Positions 1-8,049 of a stretch of 64,000 bases of DNA are shown piece after piece. Source of the stretch: Candidatus Binatia bacterium (GTDB lineage Bacteria; Desulfobacterota; Binatia; UBA9968); the NCBI GenBank assembly GCA_036504975.1, contig DASXUF010000088.1, positions 1 to 64,000 on the forward strand. The letters run 5' to 3'. Under the pieces are notes generated by a model. The model searched no databases, was not told where the DNA came from, and saw only the letters and a list, made by a program, of their open reading frames with translations. The translations under genes and the position numbers were made by a program. Every line of letters begins with the position of its first letter. Within the stretch, counting starts at the first letter, position 1.

Positions 1-1
1 C

Positions 2-520
2 ATGAAGTATCGTCGCTTTGAAGAACTGCCCGTCTGGCAGGATTCCGCCGGCCTCGCGCGGGCGATGTACGAGTTCACGTCAATAGAGCCTTTGCGACGC
101 CATCCTGGACTCCGGGACCAGCTCGAACGCGCCGCGTTGTCGATCTCGAACAACATCGCCGAAGGCTTCGAGCGCGGCTCGACGAGCGAGCTGCTGGCTT
201 TCCTGTTTATCGCACGCGGCTCGGCGGGCGAGGTGCGCTCGATGCTGCTGGTTATCGAAGGCTGGCCAACGCTGGACGATTTCAAATCTCAAATTTCAGA
301 TCTCAAAAACCGGAGCGAAAACATATCGCGGCAGCTTTACGGTTGGATCGAAAAGCTGAAAGAGTCGGATATCTCAGGGCAGCGTCATCTGGACGAAAAA
401 GCGAGGACACGATACGCCGGGAAGCGGGATCGAGAAGAATTTCTAGAGCAGATTCGTCGGATCAATGAAGAAGCCGCGGAGGAGCGAAGAAAGTCCCGCA
501 AACCGGAAAGCGAATCCTGA
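2..520 (+). CDS. Four-helix-bundle protein (S23/IVP family)
   Basis: The N-terminal 110 residues match the small four-helix-bundle family once called S23 ribosomal or 23S intervening-sequence protein: the opening MKYRRFEELPVWQ and the signature ISNNIAEGFERGS near residues 48-60 are typical. Members are soluble all-helical proteins of unknown function that probably assemble as pentamers. The start at base 2 looks genuine because the family normally begins this way, so the gene is complete although it touches the window edge. At 172 aa it is longer than the usual 115-130 aa: the last 60 residues are charged and helix-prone (many E, R, K). Around residues 94-102 the coding sequence runs through an ATCTCA-type repeat whose inverted relative lies just after the gene. 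The function is not known. Confidence 0.85.
   Translation: MKYRRFEELPVWQDSAGLARAMYEFTSIEPLRRHPGLRDQLERAALSISNNIAEGFERGSTSELLAFLFIARGSAGEVRSMLLVIEGWPTLDDFKSQISDLKNRSENISRQLYGWIEKLKESDISGQRHLDEKARTRYAGKRDREEFLEQIRRINEEAAEERRKSRKPESES
281..307. repeat. ATCTCA-type dispersed repeat inside a CDS
   Basis: Bases 281-307 are built from TTCAAATCTCA and TTTCAGATCTCA units and are much more AT-rich than their surroundings. A related inverted copy lies at 532-560 in the gap after the gene. The repeat is translated in frame (FKSQISDLK), so it lengthens the loop between helices without breaking the gene. Confidence 0.6.
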
Positions 521-531
521 AGCCCTCTTTC

Positions 532-560
532 GTTTGAAATATGAGATCTGAGATTTGAGA
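532..560. repeat. ATCTCA-type dispersed repeat, intergenic
   Basis: The stretch TTTGAAATATGAGATCTGAG and the following TTTGAGA is an inverted relative of the repeat at 281-307. It occupies almost all of the gap between the first two genes and contains a TTG that could be mistaken for the start of the next gene. Confidence 0.55.
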
Positions 561-575
561 TTCGCGAAGCGACAC

Positions 576-941
576 ATGGACCGTTTTTTCTTCGCCGCCG
601 GCTCTATCTCCGCCTTTCTCGCCGTCGCGCTCGGCGCGTTTGCCGCGCACGGGCTCAAAGGCAAGTTGACGGCGGACATGTTCGCCACCTTCGAAGTCGG
701 CGTGCGTTATCATATGTATCACGCGCTCGCCTTGCTCGCCGTCGCGTGGGCGTCGACGCGCTGGCCGGGATCTTCCGCTACCGCCGCCGGCTGGCTGTTC
801 ATCTTCGGCACGGTCGTCTTCTCCGGCAGCCTTTACCTCCTCGCCCTCGGCGGCCCGCGCTGGCTCGGAGCGATCACCCCCATAGGAGGCCTCGCCTTCT
901 TACTCGCATGGCTTCTTCTCGCATGGTCCGTCTGGCGCTGA
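576..941 (+). CDS. DUF423 family small membrane protein
   Basis: This 121-residue protein is almost entirely hydrophobic, with four predicted membrane helices (about 5-25, 42-62, 68-90 and 95-118). The N-terminal pattern AVALGAFAAHGLK is the hallmark of the DUF423 (YgdD-like) inner-membrane family, whose biochemical role is not established. I chose ATG 576, which starts MDRFFFAAG as in homologues; an upstream TTG at 555 lies in repeat DNA and would add an atypical charged leader. It stands alone between the four-helix-bundle gene and alanine dehydrogenase. Confidence 0.85.
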   Translation: MDRFFFAAGSISAFLAVALGAFAAHGLKGKLTADMFATFEVGVRYHMYHALALLAVAWASTRWPGSSATAAGWLFIFGTVVFSGSLYLLALGGPRWLGAITPIGGLAFLLAWLLLAWSVWR

Positions 942-961
942 TCTGATCCGCCGATTCCCGC

Positions 962-1056
962 AAGAATGGAGTAATGAAGTAAAGGGGTATTGGAATTTGG
1001 GTTAAACCCATTACTCCATGACTCCATGACTCCACCACTCCAATACTACTCCAACG
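962..1056. repeat. ACTCC-rich dispersed repeat region
   Basis: The gap between DUF423 and alanine dehydrogenase carries repeated CATGACTCC and CCACTCCAATACT units on one side and GGAGTAATGAAGT and GGGGTATTGGAA on the other, so it can fold back on itself. A similar GGAGTGATGGAGTAATG string occurs at 9613-9648. I see no gene in it. Confidence 0.6.
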
Positions 1057-1109
1057 CACAGCCATCGTTATGGACATAACTCTCCACCTAGATTAAACTG
1101 ATCCTACTC

Positions 1110-2228
1110 ATGATCATCGGGGTCCCGAAGGAAATAAAAGAGGAAGAAAATCGCGTCGCGATCACCCCGACCGGAGTCGCGGCGTTCATCGCTCACGGCC
1201 ATCAGGTGCTGATGCAAAAGGGCGCGGGGACCGGCAGCGGCATCCTGGATCGATCTTATGAAGGCGCGGGCGCGACGATCGTAGACTCCGCGGCCGAAGT
1301 TTGGCAACGATCCGATCTCGTGATGAAGGTGAAGGAGCCGCTTCGCTCCGAATACCCTTTTCTCCGCGCAGGGTTGATTCTCTTCACCTATCTTCACCTG
1401 GCGGCGAACGAGGAGTTGACCCGAATACTTCGAGAAAAAAAAGTCACGGCGATCGCCTATGAAACGATCCAACTGGACGACGGTTCGCTGCCGCTCTTGA
1501 CGCCGATGAGCGAAGTCGCCGGTCGGCTTTCGCTCCAGGTCGGCGCCTGGTGCCTGCAGGCGGAGAACGGAGGGCGGGGAATTCTCCTCGGCGGCGCCTC
1601 CGGCGTGCGTCCCGGCAAAGTGGCGATCCTGGGAGCCGGGATCGCCGGCTCGAACGCTTGCAGAGTGGCCGAAGGCATGGGCGCCTATGTCAGCATTCTC
1701 GACGTGAATCCGTCGAAGCTCCGCTACGTCCACGATATTCTCGGCGGCCACGTCACGACGCTGATGTCGAACCGCGCGAACATCGAGGAAGAAGTCGTGG
1801 ATGCCGATCTCGTGATCGGCACGGTCCTGATTCCGGGGGCGAAGACGCCGAAGCTGCTGTCGCGCGCGCTCATTAAGAGGATGAAGCCGGGAGCGGCGTT
1901 CATCGATATCTCGATCGATCAGGGAGGCTGCGCCGAGACCTCCCGTCCGACGACGCACCGCCATCCGATTTACGTCGAAGAGGAAGTCGTTCACTACTGC
2001 GTCACCAACATGCCCGCCATCGTTCCCAACACTTCCACCTACGCGCTCACCAACGCGACGCTCTCTTACGGGCTTCTGCTCGCAGACAAGGGAATTCCGC
2101 GAGCGCTCAAGGAAGACCGGGCGCTCGCCAAGGGCCTCAACACGTACCATGGGAAGATCACGCACGAAGGGGTGGCCGCGGCATTCGGACTGAAAGCCAC
2201 GGCGCTGGCGGAGGCGATCGCAGCATGA
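1110..2228 (+). CDS. ald: Alanine dehydrogenase
   Basis: Catalyses NAD-dependent reversible oxidative deamination of L-alanine to pyruvate and ammonia in the cytosol. The opening MIIGVPKEIKEEENRVAITP is diagnostic of the alanine dehydrogenase/transhydrogenase alpha family. The pyruvate-binding N-terminal lobe is followed by a Rossmann segment with VAILGAGIAGSNACRVAEGMGA (about residues 170-190), and the C-terminal part retains NMPAIVPNTSTYALTNATL, typical of Ald. Length (372 aa) is normal for the hexameric enzyme. The 3' end overlaps the next gene by 4 bases (ATGA), implying translational coupling with the DHH phosphoesterase. It could feed pyruvate to central metabolism or balance nitrogen; the sequence does not show which direction dominates. 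Confidence 0.95.
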   Translation: MIIGVPKEIKEEENRVAITPTGVAAFIAHGHQVLMQKGAGTGSGILDRSYEGAGATIVDSAAEVWQRSDLVMKVKEPLRSEYPFLRAGLILFTYLHLAANEELTRILREKKVTAIAYETIQLDDGSLPLLTPMSEVAGRLSLQVGAWCLQAENGGRGILLGGASGVRPGKVAILGAGIAGSNACRVAEGMGAYVSILDVNPSKLRYVHDILGGHVTTLMSNRANIEEEVVDADLVIGTVLIPGAKTPKLLSRALIKRMKPGAAFIDISIDQGGCAETSRPTTHRHPIYVEEEVVHYCVTNMPAIVPNTSTYALTNATLSYGLLLADKGIPRALKEDRALAKGLNTYHGKITHEGVAAAFGLKATALAEAIAA

Positions 2229-3238
2229 GGCTCGTCACGCGCGCGGATTTCGACGGGCTCGCCTGCGGCGCCGTCATCACGCTCATGGAAGATACCGTCG
2301 ATTCTTTTCTCTTCGTCGAACCCAAATTCATGCAGGACGGCATGGTGGACATTCGCAGCGGTGACATCATCGCCAACCTCCCCTACCATCCGAACTGCAC
2401 GCTCTGGTTCGACCATCACATCACGAACGCGCCGGCGTGGGAAAAACATTCGGGAACGTCAGGAGAGGAAACCATCGTTCCCGGCAAAGGTGGATTCCGC
2501 ATCGCGCCGAGCGCCGCGCGGGTCGTGTATGAATATTACACCACGGAAGACGTGAGGCGTGACCCTTCGACCTCGCTCAGGGTCATCCCCAGCCCATCGA
2601 AGGATGAGGCGAGAGACGAGAGTAAGATTCAAGAAAAGACTAAAGTGCTGGGATCAGAGCGGATCAAATACATGCTCGATGAGGCGGACAAGATCGACGC
2701 CGCAAAGCTCACGTCCGAGGACGTACTCCATCCGGCCGGATACGTGCTGATCTCGATGACGATCGACGGCAAATACGCCGAGGACGAGCCCTATTGGCGC
2801 CGGCTGATCGACTTGCTGCGCGACAAATCTTTAGAAGAGACGCTGAGCGATCCCGAAGTAAAAAAACGTTGCCAGACAATTCTCGACGTACAGGAGAAGT
2901 TCAAGAAAATCCTCCTCGAGCGGACGACGCTCAAAGGCAACGTCATTTTCACCGACCTGCGCGGCGTCAAGAATATTCCCGACGGCAACCGTTTTTTGGT
3001 CTACACGCTGTTCCCCAAGGGCAACATCTCTCTGAAAGTTGCCGACGATCTCCAACGACCGAACACGACGGCGATTTCCGTGGGCTACAACATCTTCGGC
3101 TCGACCTCCAAGGTCAACGTCGGCGCGTTGATGGAAAAGCACGGCGGCGGCGGGCACCGCGTGGTCGGCTCCTGCCGCGTGCCGAGCAGCGATGCCGACA
3201 AGCACGTGCAGGAGATCTTTGAAGAGATCAAAGAGTAG
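2225..3238 (+). CDS. DHH/DHHA1 family phosphoesterase
   Basis: A cytosolic metal-dependent phosphoesterase of the DHH superfamily (exopolyphosphatase, NrnA oligoribonuclease and relatives). Motif I is DFDG at residues 8-11, the name motif is WFDHH at 61-65, and the C-terminal DHHA1 substrate-binding motif GGGGHR lies at about 307-312. The start overlaps the stop of alanine dehydrogenase by 4 bases. Residues of roughly 111-138 are unusual: this stretch is encoded by a dispersed repeat (about 2553-2627) of the type found intergenically at 3240-3290. It is rich in R, S, P, D and E and probably forms a surface loop. Substrate (polyphosphate, pApA, nanoRNA) cannot be told from sequence. Confidence 0.88.
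   Translation: MRLVTRADFDGLACGAVITLMEDTVDSFLFVEPKFMQDGMVDIRSGDIIANLPYHPNCTLWFDHHITNAPAWEKHSGTSGEETIVPGKGGFRIAPSAARVVYEYYTTEDVRRDPSTSLRVIPSPSKDEARDESKIQEKTKVLGSERIKYMLDEADKIDAAKLTSEDVLHPAGYVLISMTIDGKYAEDEPYWRRLIDLLRDKSLEETLSDPEVKKRCQTILDVQEKFKKILLERTTLKGNVIFTDLRGVKNIPDGNRFLVYTLFPKGNISLKVADDLQRPNTTAISVGYNIFGSTSKVNVGALMEKHGGGGHRVVGSCRVPSSDADKHVQEIFEEIKE
2553..2627. repeat. GTGAGGCG...CTTCGAC dispersed repeat inside the DHH gene
   Basis: The order GTGAGGCG, CCCTTCGAC, GCTCAGG, GATGAGGCGAGAG seen here is the same as in the intergenic copy 3240-3290, but with an extra internal block. It keeps the reading frame and encodes about 25 residues absent from the conserved DHH core. Confidence 0.65.
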
Positions 3239-3239
3239 G

Positions 3240-3290
3240 CGTGAGGCGAAAGGCCCTTCGACGAGCTCAGGACAGGCATGAGGCGAGAGT
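3240..3290. repeat. GTGAGGCG...CTTCGAC dispersed repeat
   Basis: Contains GTGAGGCG, CCCTTCGACGAGCTCAGGAC and ATGAGGCGAGAG in the same order as in the DHH coding sequence. The last block supplies the apparent ATG of the cupin gene. The central CTTCGACGAGCTCAGG unit is the commonest dispersed repeat in the window. Confidence 0.65.
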
Positions 3291-3622
3291 TAAAAATTAT
3301 CACGATCAAGAAAGCTCTTACACAGCTAAAAAAAATCAACGATGAAATTCGCTACACGTCCGTGGCGGAGGGGCGCGGCTTCAGTTCCGGCATCATCTCT
3401 TTCAGACCAAGAAAGCGCGCGGATGCGAAACAAATCGAGCACAGCGATCGCGACGTTCTCTGCCAGGTGCTCAAGGGACGCGGCCGGCTCAAGGTCAACG
3501 GCCGCAGGATCGCGCTCGCGCCGGGCACGCTTTGCCACATTCCCAAGCGGACGCCGCACGACTTCGCCGCGGGAAAAACCGGCGAGCTGGTGTTGTTCTA
3601 TTCGCTGATCAAGACCGGCTGA
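3278..3622 (+). CDS. Cupin domain protein
   Basis: A 114-residue single-domain protein. The central part (about 55-108) has the small beta-barrel pattern of cupin_2 proteins: HSDRDVLCQVLKGRGRLKV, then APGTLCHIPKRTPHDFAA, where H and D/E side chains would bind a metal. The first 45 residues form a charged helix and strand (IKKALTQLKKINDEIRYTSV). Cupins of this size are sugar-binding, dioxygenase-like or regulatory sensor domains; none can be chosen here. The ATG sits within a dispersed repeat, so the natural start may have been replaced or extended by repeat insertion. It lies 39 bases after the DHH gene on the same strand. Confidence 0.75.
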   Translation: MRRELKIITIKKALTQLKKINDEIRYTSVAEGRGFSSGIISFRPRKRADAKQIEHSDRDVLCQVLKGRGRLKVNGRRIALAPGTLCHIPKRTPHDFAAGKTGELVLFYSLIKTG

Positions 3623-3692
3623 CTTCTCCGATGACAACCTTTAAACCCTTCAACCTTGATACCTCTTTTCGCCTTAGATACTTACTTTTGAA

Positions 3693-4730
3693 ATGCTGAA
3701 CAGAACGACTTCAAGAAAATTTATCGCGCCAAGACGCCAAGAACGCAAAGAAAGAAATATTTCTCTGGACTTGGCGTGCTTTGCGTCTTGGCGCGAGGCA
3801 TTCTTATTCCGATTCTGTAAGCCAAATTCAAGGGGGAATTTCAAATATCTTTGGATAGTCGTTCCCCTTTTTTTGGCCTCCTGCTCCTCCAAGCTCGCCG
3901 TCGAGAGGCAGTACGTCCCGGCGCAGAACCTCATGGACATCGTCAAGGACTTCCAGCGCCTCGCGCGCGAGGACGTTTACCGCTTCCCGATCGCCAAGGA
4001 CGTGACCGGCGTCAACATCATGAAGGCGACTCTCGTCCGCCTCGACGACTACGAAAGGAAAAATCCAAAACAATTTACCGACATCATCCAGTTCAGCCGG
4101 GCCGTCGCCTACGAGCGGCTGAGAGAGTATGAGCCGGCGCTCGCCAATTACCGCAAGGTCGCCGAGCTGGACGGCGCGCTCGGCGCCGAGGCGAAGAAAA
4201 ATATCGAGGTCCTGGAATCGTTCAATAACATTCTGGACAAACCGCTTTCCACCGAGGACCCGTTCGCCTATATCAAAGGCCTCGACGAAAAGGTCGAGGC
4301 CTGGAATGAAATGGTCAAGCAGCATCAGGGCACGCCGTACGAATACCTCGCCCGCGTCGAGGAAGAGAGGATCGACCGGGCCAAGGTCGCCTTCGTCGAG
4401 CTAAACCGCTACCGCTTGACCGAGGGCAACCAGCTCACCATCCTGGCCTACAGCCAGCTCATCACCAAGCACCGCCAGAGCAAGAATTATTACCGCTATC
4501 TTCTGGACTTCGGCGACTTCTATCTCCGTCTGGCGCGCGAGTACACGGCGCAGAACGATCCCGAGGGTCTGGCGTTCGAGCTCCCGGTCTATGAGCAGCT
4601 TGCAAAGTCCGCTCTAAGGTTTTATACGGAAGTGGCGGACGTGGACGGAATCGTGGAGAAAATCGAAGCCCAGGGCAAGGTCGAGGCGCTGAGAGGACAG
4701 ACGGAAAGAATCCGGAGACTCAGCCGGTGA
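3693..4730 (+). CDS. Exported lipoprotein, helical, unknown function
   Basis: I do not recognise this family. A hydrophobic segment (about residues 52-62) ends in the lipobox LASC, so the mature protein probably begins at that cysteine (about residue 63) and is anchored to a membrane. The remaining 280 residues are helical and charged, with TPR-like spacing (for example SRAVAYERLREYEPALANYRK). The ATG at 3693 lies before a long inverted repeat of the CGCCAAGACG family that is translated as the first 35 residues, giving an abnormally long leader; TTG 3771 would give a more normal signal peptide. The stop overlaps the GTG of the next gene (GTGA), so the two are translationally coupled and likely act together in the periplasm. 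Confidence 0.7.
   Translation: MLNRTTSRKFIAPRRQERKERNISLDLACFASWREAFLFRFCKPNSRGNFKYLWIVVPLFLASCSSKLAVERQYVPAQNLMDIVKDFQRLAREDVYRFPIAKDVTGVNIMKATLVRLDDYERKNPKQFTDIIQFSRAVAYERLREYEPALANYRKVAELDGALGAEAKKNIEVLESFNNILDKPLSTEDPFAYIKGLDEKVEAWNEMVKQHQGTPYEYLARVEEERIDRAKVAFVELNRYRLTEGNQLTILAYSQLITKHRQSKNYYRYLLDFGDFYLRLAREYTAQNDPEGLAFELPVYEQLAKSALRFYTEVADVDGIVEKIEAQGKVEALRGQTERIRRLSR
3725..3796. repeat. CGCCAAGACG-type inverted repeat in gene 5' end
   Basis: Left arm CGCGCCAAGACGCCAAGAA and right arm TTTGCGTCTTGGCGCG form a long fold-back. Other copies lie at 54059-54130, 60703-60774 and 61662-61746. Here it falls inside the apparent coding sequence of the lipoprotein gene. Confidence 0.75.
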
Positions 4731-7249
4731 GACGCATCTATAAACCTGCGCTGTTGTGCGCCTTGTGCATGCTGGCCTGGCTCGCCTTTGGCGGCGGGCA
4801 AATTGCGGCGCAAGAGAACCCGGATCTCGCCGAGCGGATTCTCAACCCTCTGCCCGAGTTCGATCCCTTCGACAAGCCGCCTGCCGCGCCGCAATTTTTT
4901 CCCGACGAGGTGGACAAGCGCGCGCGCGCCGCAATGATCGGCGCGCTCACCGGCAAGAGCGAGAATCTCGCGGACGACCTCCGCTTCTTCACCGAGCGCG
5001 ACGCCCGGCTGAAAAAAGAGCGCGGCACGATCACCGGCCTTACGGATCAGGTCCGCGATCTCACCAACAACACGATTCAGGATCGCGAGCGCTATCTGGA
5101 GGCGCAGCGACAGGCCCTCACGTTCGTCGCCTCGCCGCAGCACAAGCAGCTCATCGAGTCGCGCATCAAGAACGACGACTTGAACCAGGCCAACGAGCAG
5201 CTCAAAAAGGCCGCGCACAACAAATGGGGCGGCATCTTGAACCGCATGCTGACCTCGGTGGACCTGGCGAACGTCGCCACGGGAAATTACATCGGCGCCG
5301 GCGTCGATTCCGCCATGCAGCAAATCGTTTTCCTGGGCTCGTCGGAGATGCCGACCGAAGAGCGCCGCGCGCTCGCGCTGCTCAACGAGCACGTCAAGCG
5401 CCACCCCGACGATCCTAAAAATCCCGAGATCCGAAAGCAGATCGAGGCGCTGGAAAAAAAGAAGCAGCGCTTCCTGGCCGGAAAGCAGATCGACAAGGCG
5501 GAGGAGGCGATCAAGAAAAAAGATTTTTCCAAGGCCGAGTTCCATTACGAGGTCGCTGCCGTGATCGACCCGCTGTCGCGCCCGGCGGAAGCGGGCCTCG
5601 GGAAGCTGAAGGAGCGCGCCCAGGCGGAGGAGCAGGAAAGAAAGAAAGCGCTTGCCGGAGCGCCGTCCAAGCAAACCGCCGCCGCGCCTGAAGACCGCGG
5701 CATGCAAGATAGGACGGATCTTCTCTACGCGCTCACGCTGCGAGATGCGGAAAAAATTCAGTCCCAGGCCGCGGCGCTGGAAAAGAAGCACCGCGGCAAG
5801 CCGGCGGCCGAAGCGGCGCGCGACGCCGCCGCCGTCGGATTGGAGATCAAAGGCCGGCACGAGGACGCCAAGAAGATTTTGCGGCAGGTCGCCGACTCGA
5901 ACGCGCCGCACGAGCGCCGGCGGGCGCAGTCGCTCCTCGACAGTCCGGATTATAATCTGCTGGCCTCGTTCGAGCGGGCGCGCACCGAGCGGAGCCTCGA
6001 CACGGTCAAATTCGTTCTCCTGGGCGACGACTTCCTCAAGAAAAATCTGCTCATCGGCGTCGCGCCGCTCGCGGCCGCCGGGCCGGCCGGCGCCGGCTCG
6101 GTCGCGGCGGCGAACGTCATGATCATCGGCACCAATCTCTTTCAGGTGCTGACCAACAACCCGATCTCGCACCAGAACGTCGTCGATAAAGGAGTCGACT
6201 ACATCCGCAATCACCCCGAGTCGGCAATCGACGTCTACAGCGTTCTCGCCGGCGTTTACGAAGACGCGGGCATGTACGACAAGGCGATCGCTTATCACGA
6301 GATGTCCGGCAAGGCCTCGGAGAAAAAACTCGCCGACCTCAAAGAAAAAGCCGCGAAAGAGCTGCTGCAAGCCGCCGCCAAAACCGGCGACCGCGGCGCG
6401 CAAGAACACTACTTGAAACAGATCCTCGATATTTATGAGGACAGCGAGGCCGCCAAAGACGCGATGCAGCGGCTTTCGCGCATGACCAAGATGGCAAATC
6501 AGGGCCTCAGGATGAGCAAGAAATTTTTGCTGGAAAACCCGGACCTTTACGGCGCGCAGGGACTGGCGCTGAAGCCGTCCCTCTTCGACGGCAACTTGAG
6601 CAACATGGAGCTGGCGGACAAGGGCGTGAGCCTTATCGGCGACAACGAGGTGCTGCTCAATTACCAGACTCCCTGGGGCGTGCGCAGCCAGGTCTATCGC
6701 ATCAACGACGACACCAGCAACCGTTTTCAGATGGCGGTGAGACAACGAAACTACGACCTGGCGATGGCGGACGTGGACACGAGAGCGAAGAACAGCCAGG
6801 GCGGAATAAAAAACGTGCCGCGCGCGCTGCTCGCGGGCAACCTGGCGAAGAAGCCGTCGGAGACGGACACGGGCGACACCACGCTTAGGTTCGTGCGCGA
6901 GGTCGGCGCGCCCTCGACGGCGACCTCCCCTGGAGGACTCGACACCCATCTCCAGACGGAGGCCGAAAGAGATCCCACCACGAGATTCAAGCTGCCGCCC
7001 ATCCAAGGCAGCATCTCGGCCAGCCAGTTCAACGTCACCGGCGGGCTGCCCGCCGGACTATGGGGCGACAAGCTGATGATCGGCGCCGATCAAGGAAGTC
7101 CTTTTGCCGGCGTGCTGCTCCCGATTCCGCTGCTGCAAGGCTTCATCCCGGTAGATTTCATGGTTCAGGGCCGGCCGGGCCGCGTTTCCCTCTTTCCCAA
7201 GATCCACCTCTCCCAGGACAAGGGCAACGATCAGGAACTCTTCCGCTGA
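4727..7249 (+). CDS. Large exported helical-repeat protein, unknown function
   Basis: An 840-residue protein with a clear Sec signal peptide (residues 1-28, ending IAAQEN). GTG 4727 overlaps the stop of the lipoprotein gene. The body is charged and helical with TPR-like stretches (around 170-300 and 470-600, for example DVYSVLAGVYEDAGMYDKAIAYHEM). There is a hydrophobic glycine/alanine-rich segment near 440-460 (GVAPLAAAGPAGAGSVAAAN) that could insert in a membrane. The last 150 residues are less helical, rich in G, P, T and S, and resemble a beta-type domain. I cannot assign a family. With the preceding lipoprotein it forms a compact two-gene unit that could be an envelope scaffold. Confidence 0.75.
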   Translation: MRRIYKPALLCALCMLAWLAFGGGQIAAQENPDLAERILNPLPEFDPFDKPPAAPQFFPDEVDKRARAAMIGALTGKSENLADDLRFFTERDARLKKERGTITGLTDQVRDLTNNTIQDRERYLEAQRQALTFVASPQHKQLIESRIKNDDLNQANEQLKKAAHNKWGGILNRMLTSVDLANVATGNYIGAGVDSAMQQIVFLGSSEMPTEERRALALLNEHVKRHPDDPKNPEIRKQIEALEKKKQRFLAGKQIDKAEEAIKKKDFSKAEFHYEVAAVIDPLSRPAEAGLGKLKERAQAEEQERKKALAGAPSKQTAAAPEDRGMQDRTDLLYALTLRDAEKIQSQAAALEKKHRGKPAAEAARDAAAVGLEIKGRHEDAKKILRQVADSNAPHERRRAQSLLDSPDYNLLASFERARTERSLDTVKFVLLGDDFLKKNLLIGVAPLAAAGPAGAGSVAAANVMIIGTNLFQVLTNNPISHQNVVDKGVDYIRNHPESAIDVYSVLAGVYEDAGMYDKAIAYHEMSGKASEKKLADLKEKAAKELLQAAAKTGDRGAQEHYLKQILDIYEDSEAAKDAMQRLSRMTKMANQGLRMSKKFLLENPDLYGAQGLALKPSLFDGNLSNMELADKGVSLIGDNEVLLNYQTPWGVRSQVYRINDDTSNRFQMAVRQRNYDLAMADVDTRAKNSQGGIKNVPRALLAGNLAKKPSETDTGDTTLRFVREVGAPSTATSPGGLDTHLQTEAERDPTTRFKLPPIQGSISASQFNVTGGLPAGLWGDKLMIGADQGSPFAGVLLPIPLLQGFIPVDFMVQGRPGRVSLFPKIHLSQDKGNDQELFR

Positions 7250-7285
7250 TCCGAGCTATGTCGCAGCCGTCCACCTGAGGGTTTC

Positions 7286-8047
7286 TTGCTTAAAAAAACT
7301 TTCGGCCGCGGATTCGTCTCCATCGTCGCCGGCCTCGTCCTGTGGGAAATTTTGACTCGCCTCTTGCTGGAGAACGAGCTTCTGATCCCGCCGCCGAGCA
7401 GCGTCCTCCGCGCTCTTATGAAATTGGCCGCGAGCGGCCAGCTCAACAAGCACCTCTCCGCAACGCTCTTCGAATTCACCTGCGGCTTCGGCACGGCTTG
7501 CTTCGTCGGCATTCTGCTCGGCTATCTCATGGGCCGGTATAAATGGTTCGACGACGTCATGGATCCGTGGATCGCGACGCTCTATTCCGTTCCCGTCATC
7601 GCCTTCGTGCCTTTCATTATTATCTGGTTCGGCATCGGACTTTTCTCTAAGGTCATCGTGGTTTTCAAGATCACTGCCGTCGCGATCATGCTGAACACCG
7701 CGGCGGGAATCAAAAACATCGACCCCACGTTCCTGGAGCTCTCGAAATCCCTGCGGCTGAATCCGTGGGAGACCACGTTTAAAGTCCGCCTGCCGGCGGC
7801 CATGCCTTACATCATCACGGGAATGCGACTCGGAGTCGGCCGCGCGCTGCTCGGAGTGATCGTCGCCGAGCTGATGGCCGCCAACGCCGGATTGGGCTAT
7901 ATGTTGCGCGACGCGTCGGAGACCTGGGACAGCCCCAAGCTCTTTGTGACCGTAGTCCTCCTGGCGGCGTTGGGGATGGGAAGCTTCACGTTGATAAAAA
8001 AGGGCGAGCAGAAGCTCGCGCCCTGGCGCGAGACCGCCGAGTGGTGA
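7286..8047 (+). CDS. ABC transporter permease (NitT/TauT type)
   Basis: Integral membrane permease of an ABC importer of the nitrate/taurine/sulfonate class. About six membrane helices are evident, and the cytoplasmic ATPase-coupling loop is present near residues 148-185 (ELSKSLRLNPWETTFKVRLP, then ITGMRLGVGRALLGVIVAE). The start is TTG 7286, preceded by GAGGG; there is no in-frame ATG before the first helix. It precedes a second permease by a few bases and an ATPase gene, giving a heterodimeric channel. Possible substrates include aliphatic sulfonates, pyrimidine precursors or other organic anions. Confidence 0.9.
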   Translation: MLKKTFGRGFVSIVAGLVLWEILTRLLLENELLIPPPSSVLRALMKLAASGQLNKHLSATLFEFTCGFGTACFVGILLGYLMGRYKWFDDVMDPWIATLYSVPVIAFVPFIIIWFGIGLFSKVIVVFKITAVAIMLNTAAGIKNIDPTFLELSKSLRLNPWETTFKVRLPAAMPYIITGMRLGVGRALLGVIVAELMAANAGLGYMLRDASETWDSPKLFVTVVLLAALGMGSFTLIKKGEQKLAPWRETAEW

Positions 8048-8049
8048 TC

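Noticed and set aside
2..520. Possible 23S rRNA intervening sequence and hence nearby rRNA
   Set aside because: The four-helix-bundle family is common as a free-standing gene; no rRNA sequence surrounds it.
1104..2165. 353-codon minus-strand open frame opposite alanine dehydrogenase
   Set aside because: Arginine-rich shadow of a GC-rich gene; no family features and completely covered by ald.
4622..7006. 794-codon minus-strand open frame opposite the large exported protein
   Set aside because: Low-complexity R/L/V-rich translation typical of antisense of a GC-rich gene; the plus-strand frame has a signal peptide and coupled start.
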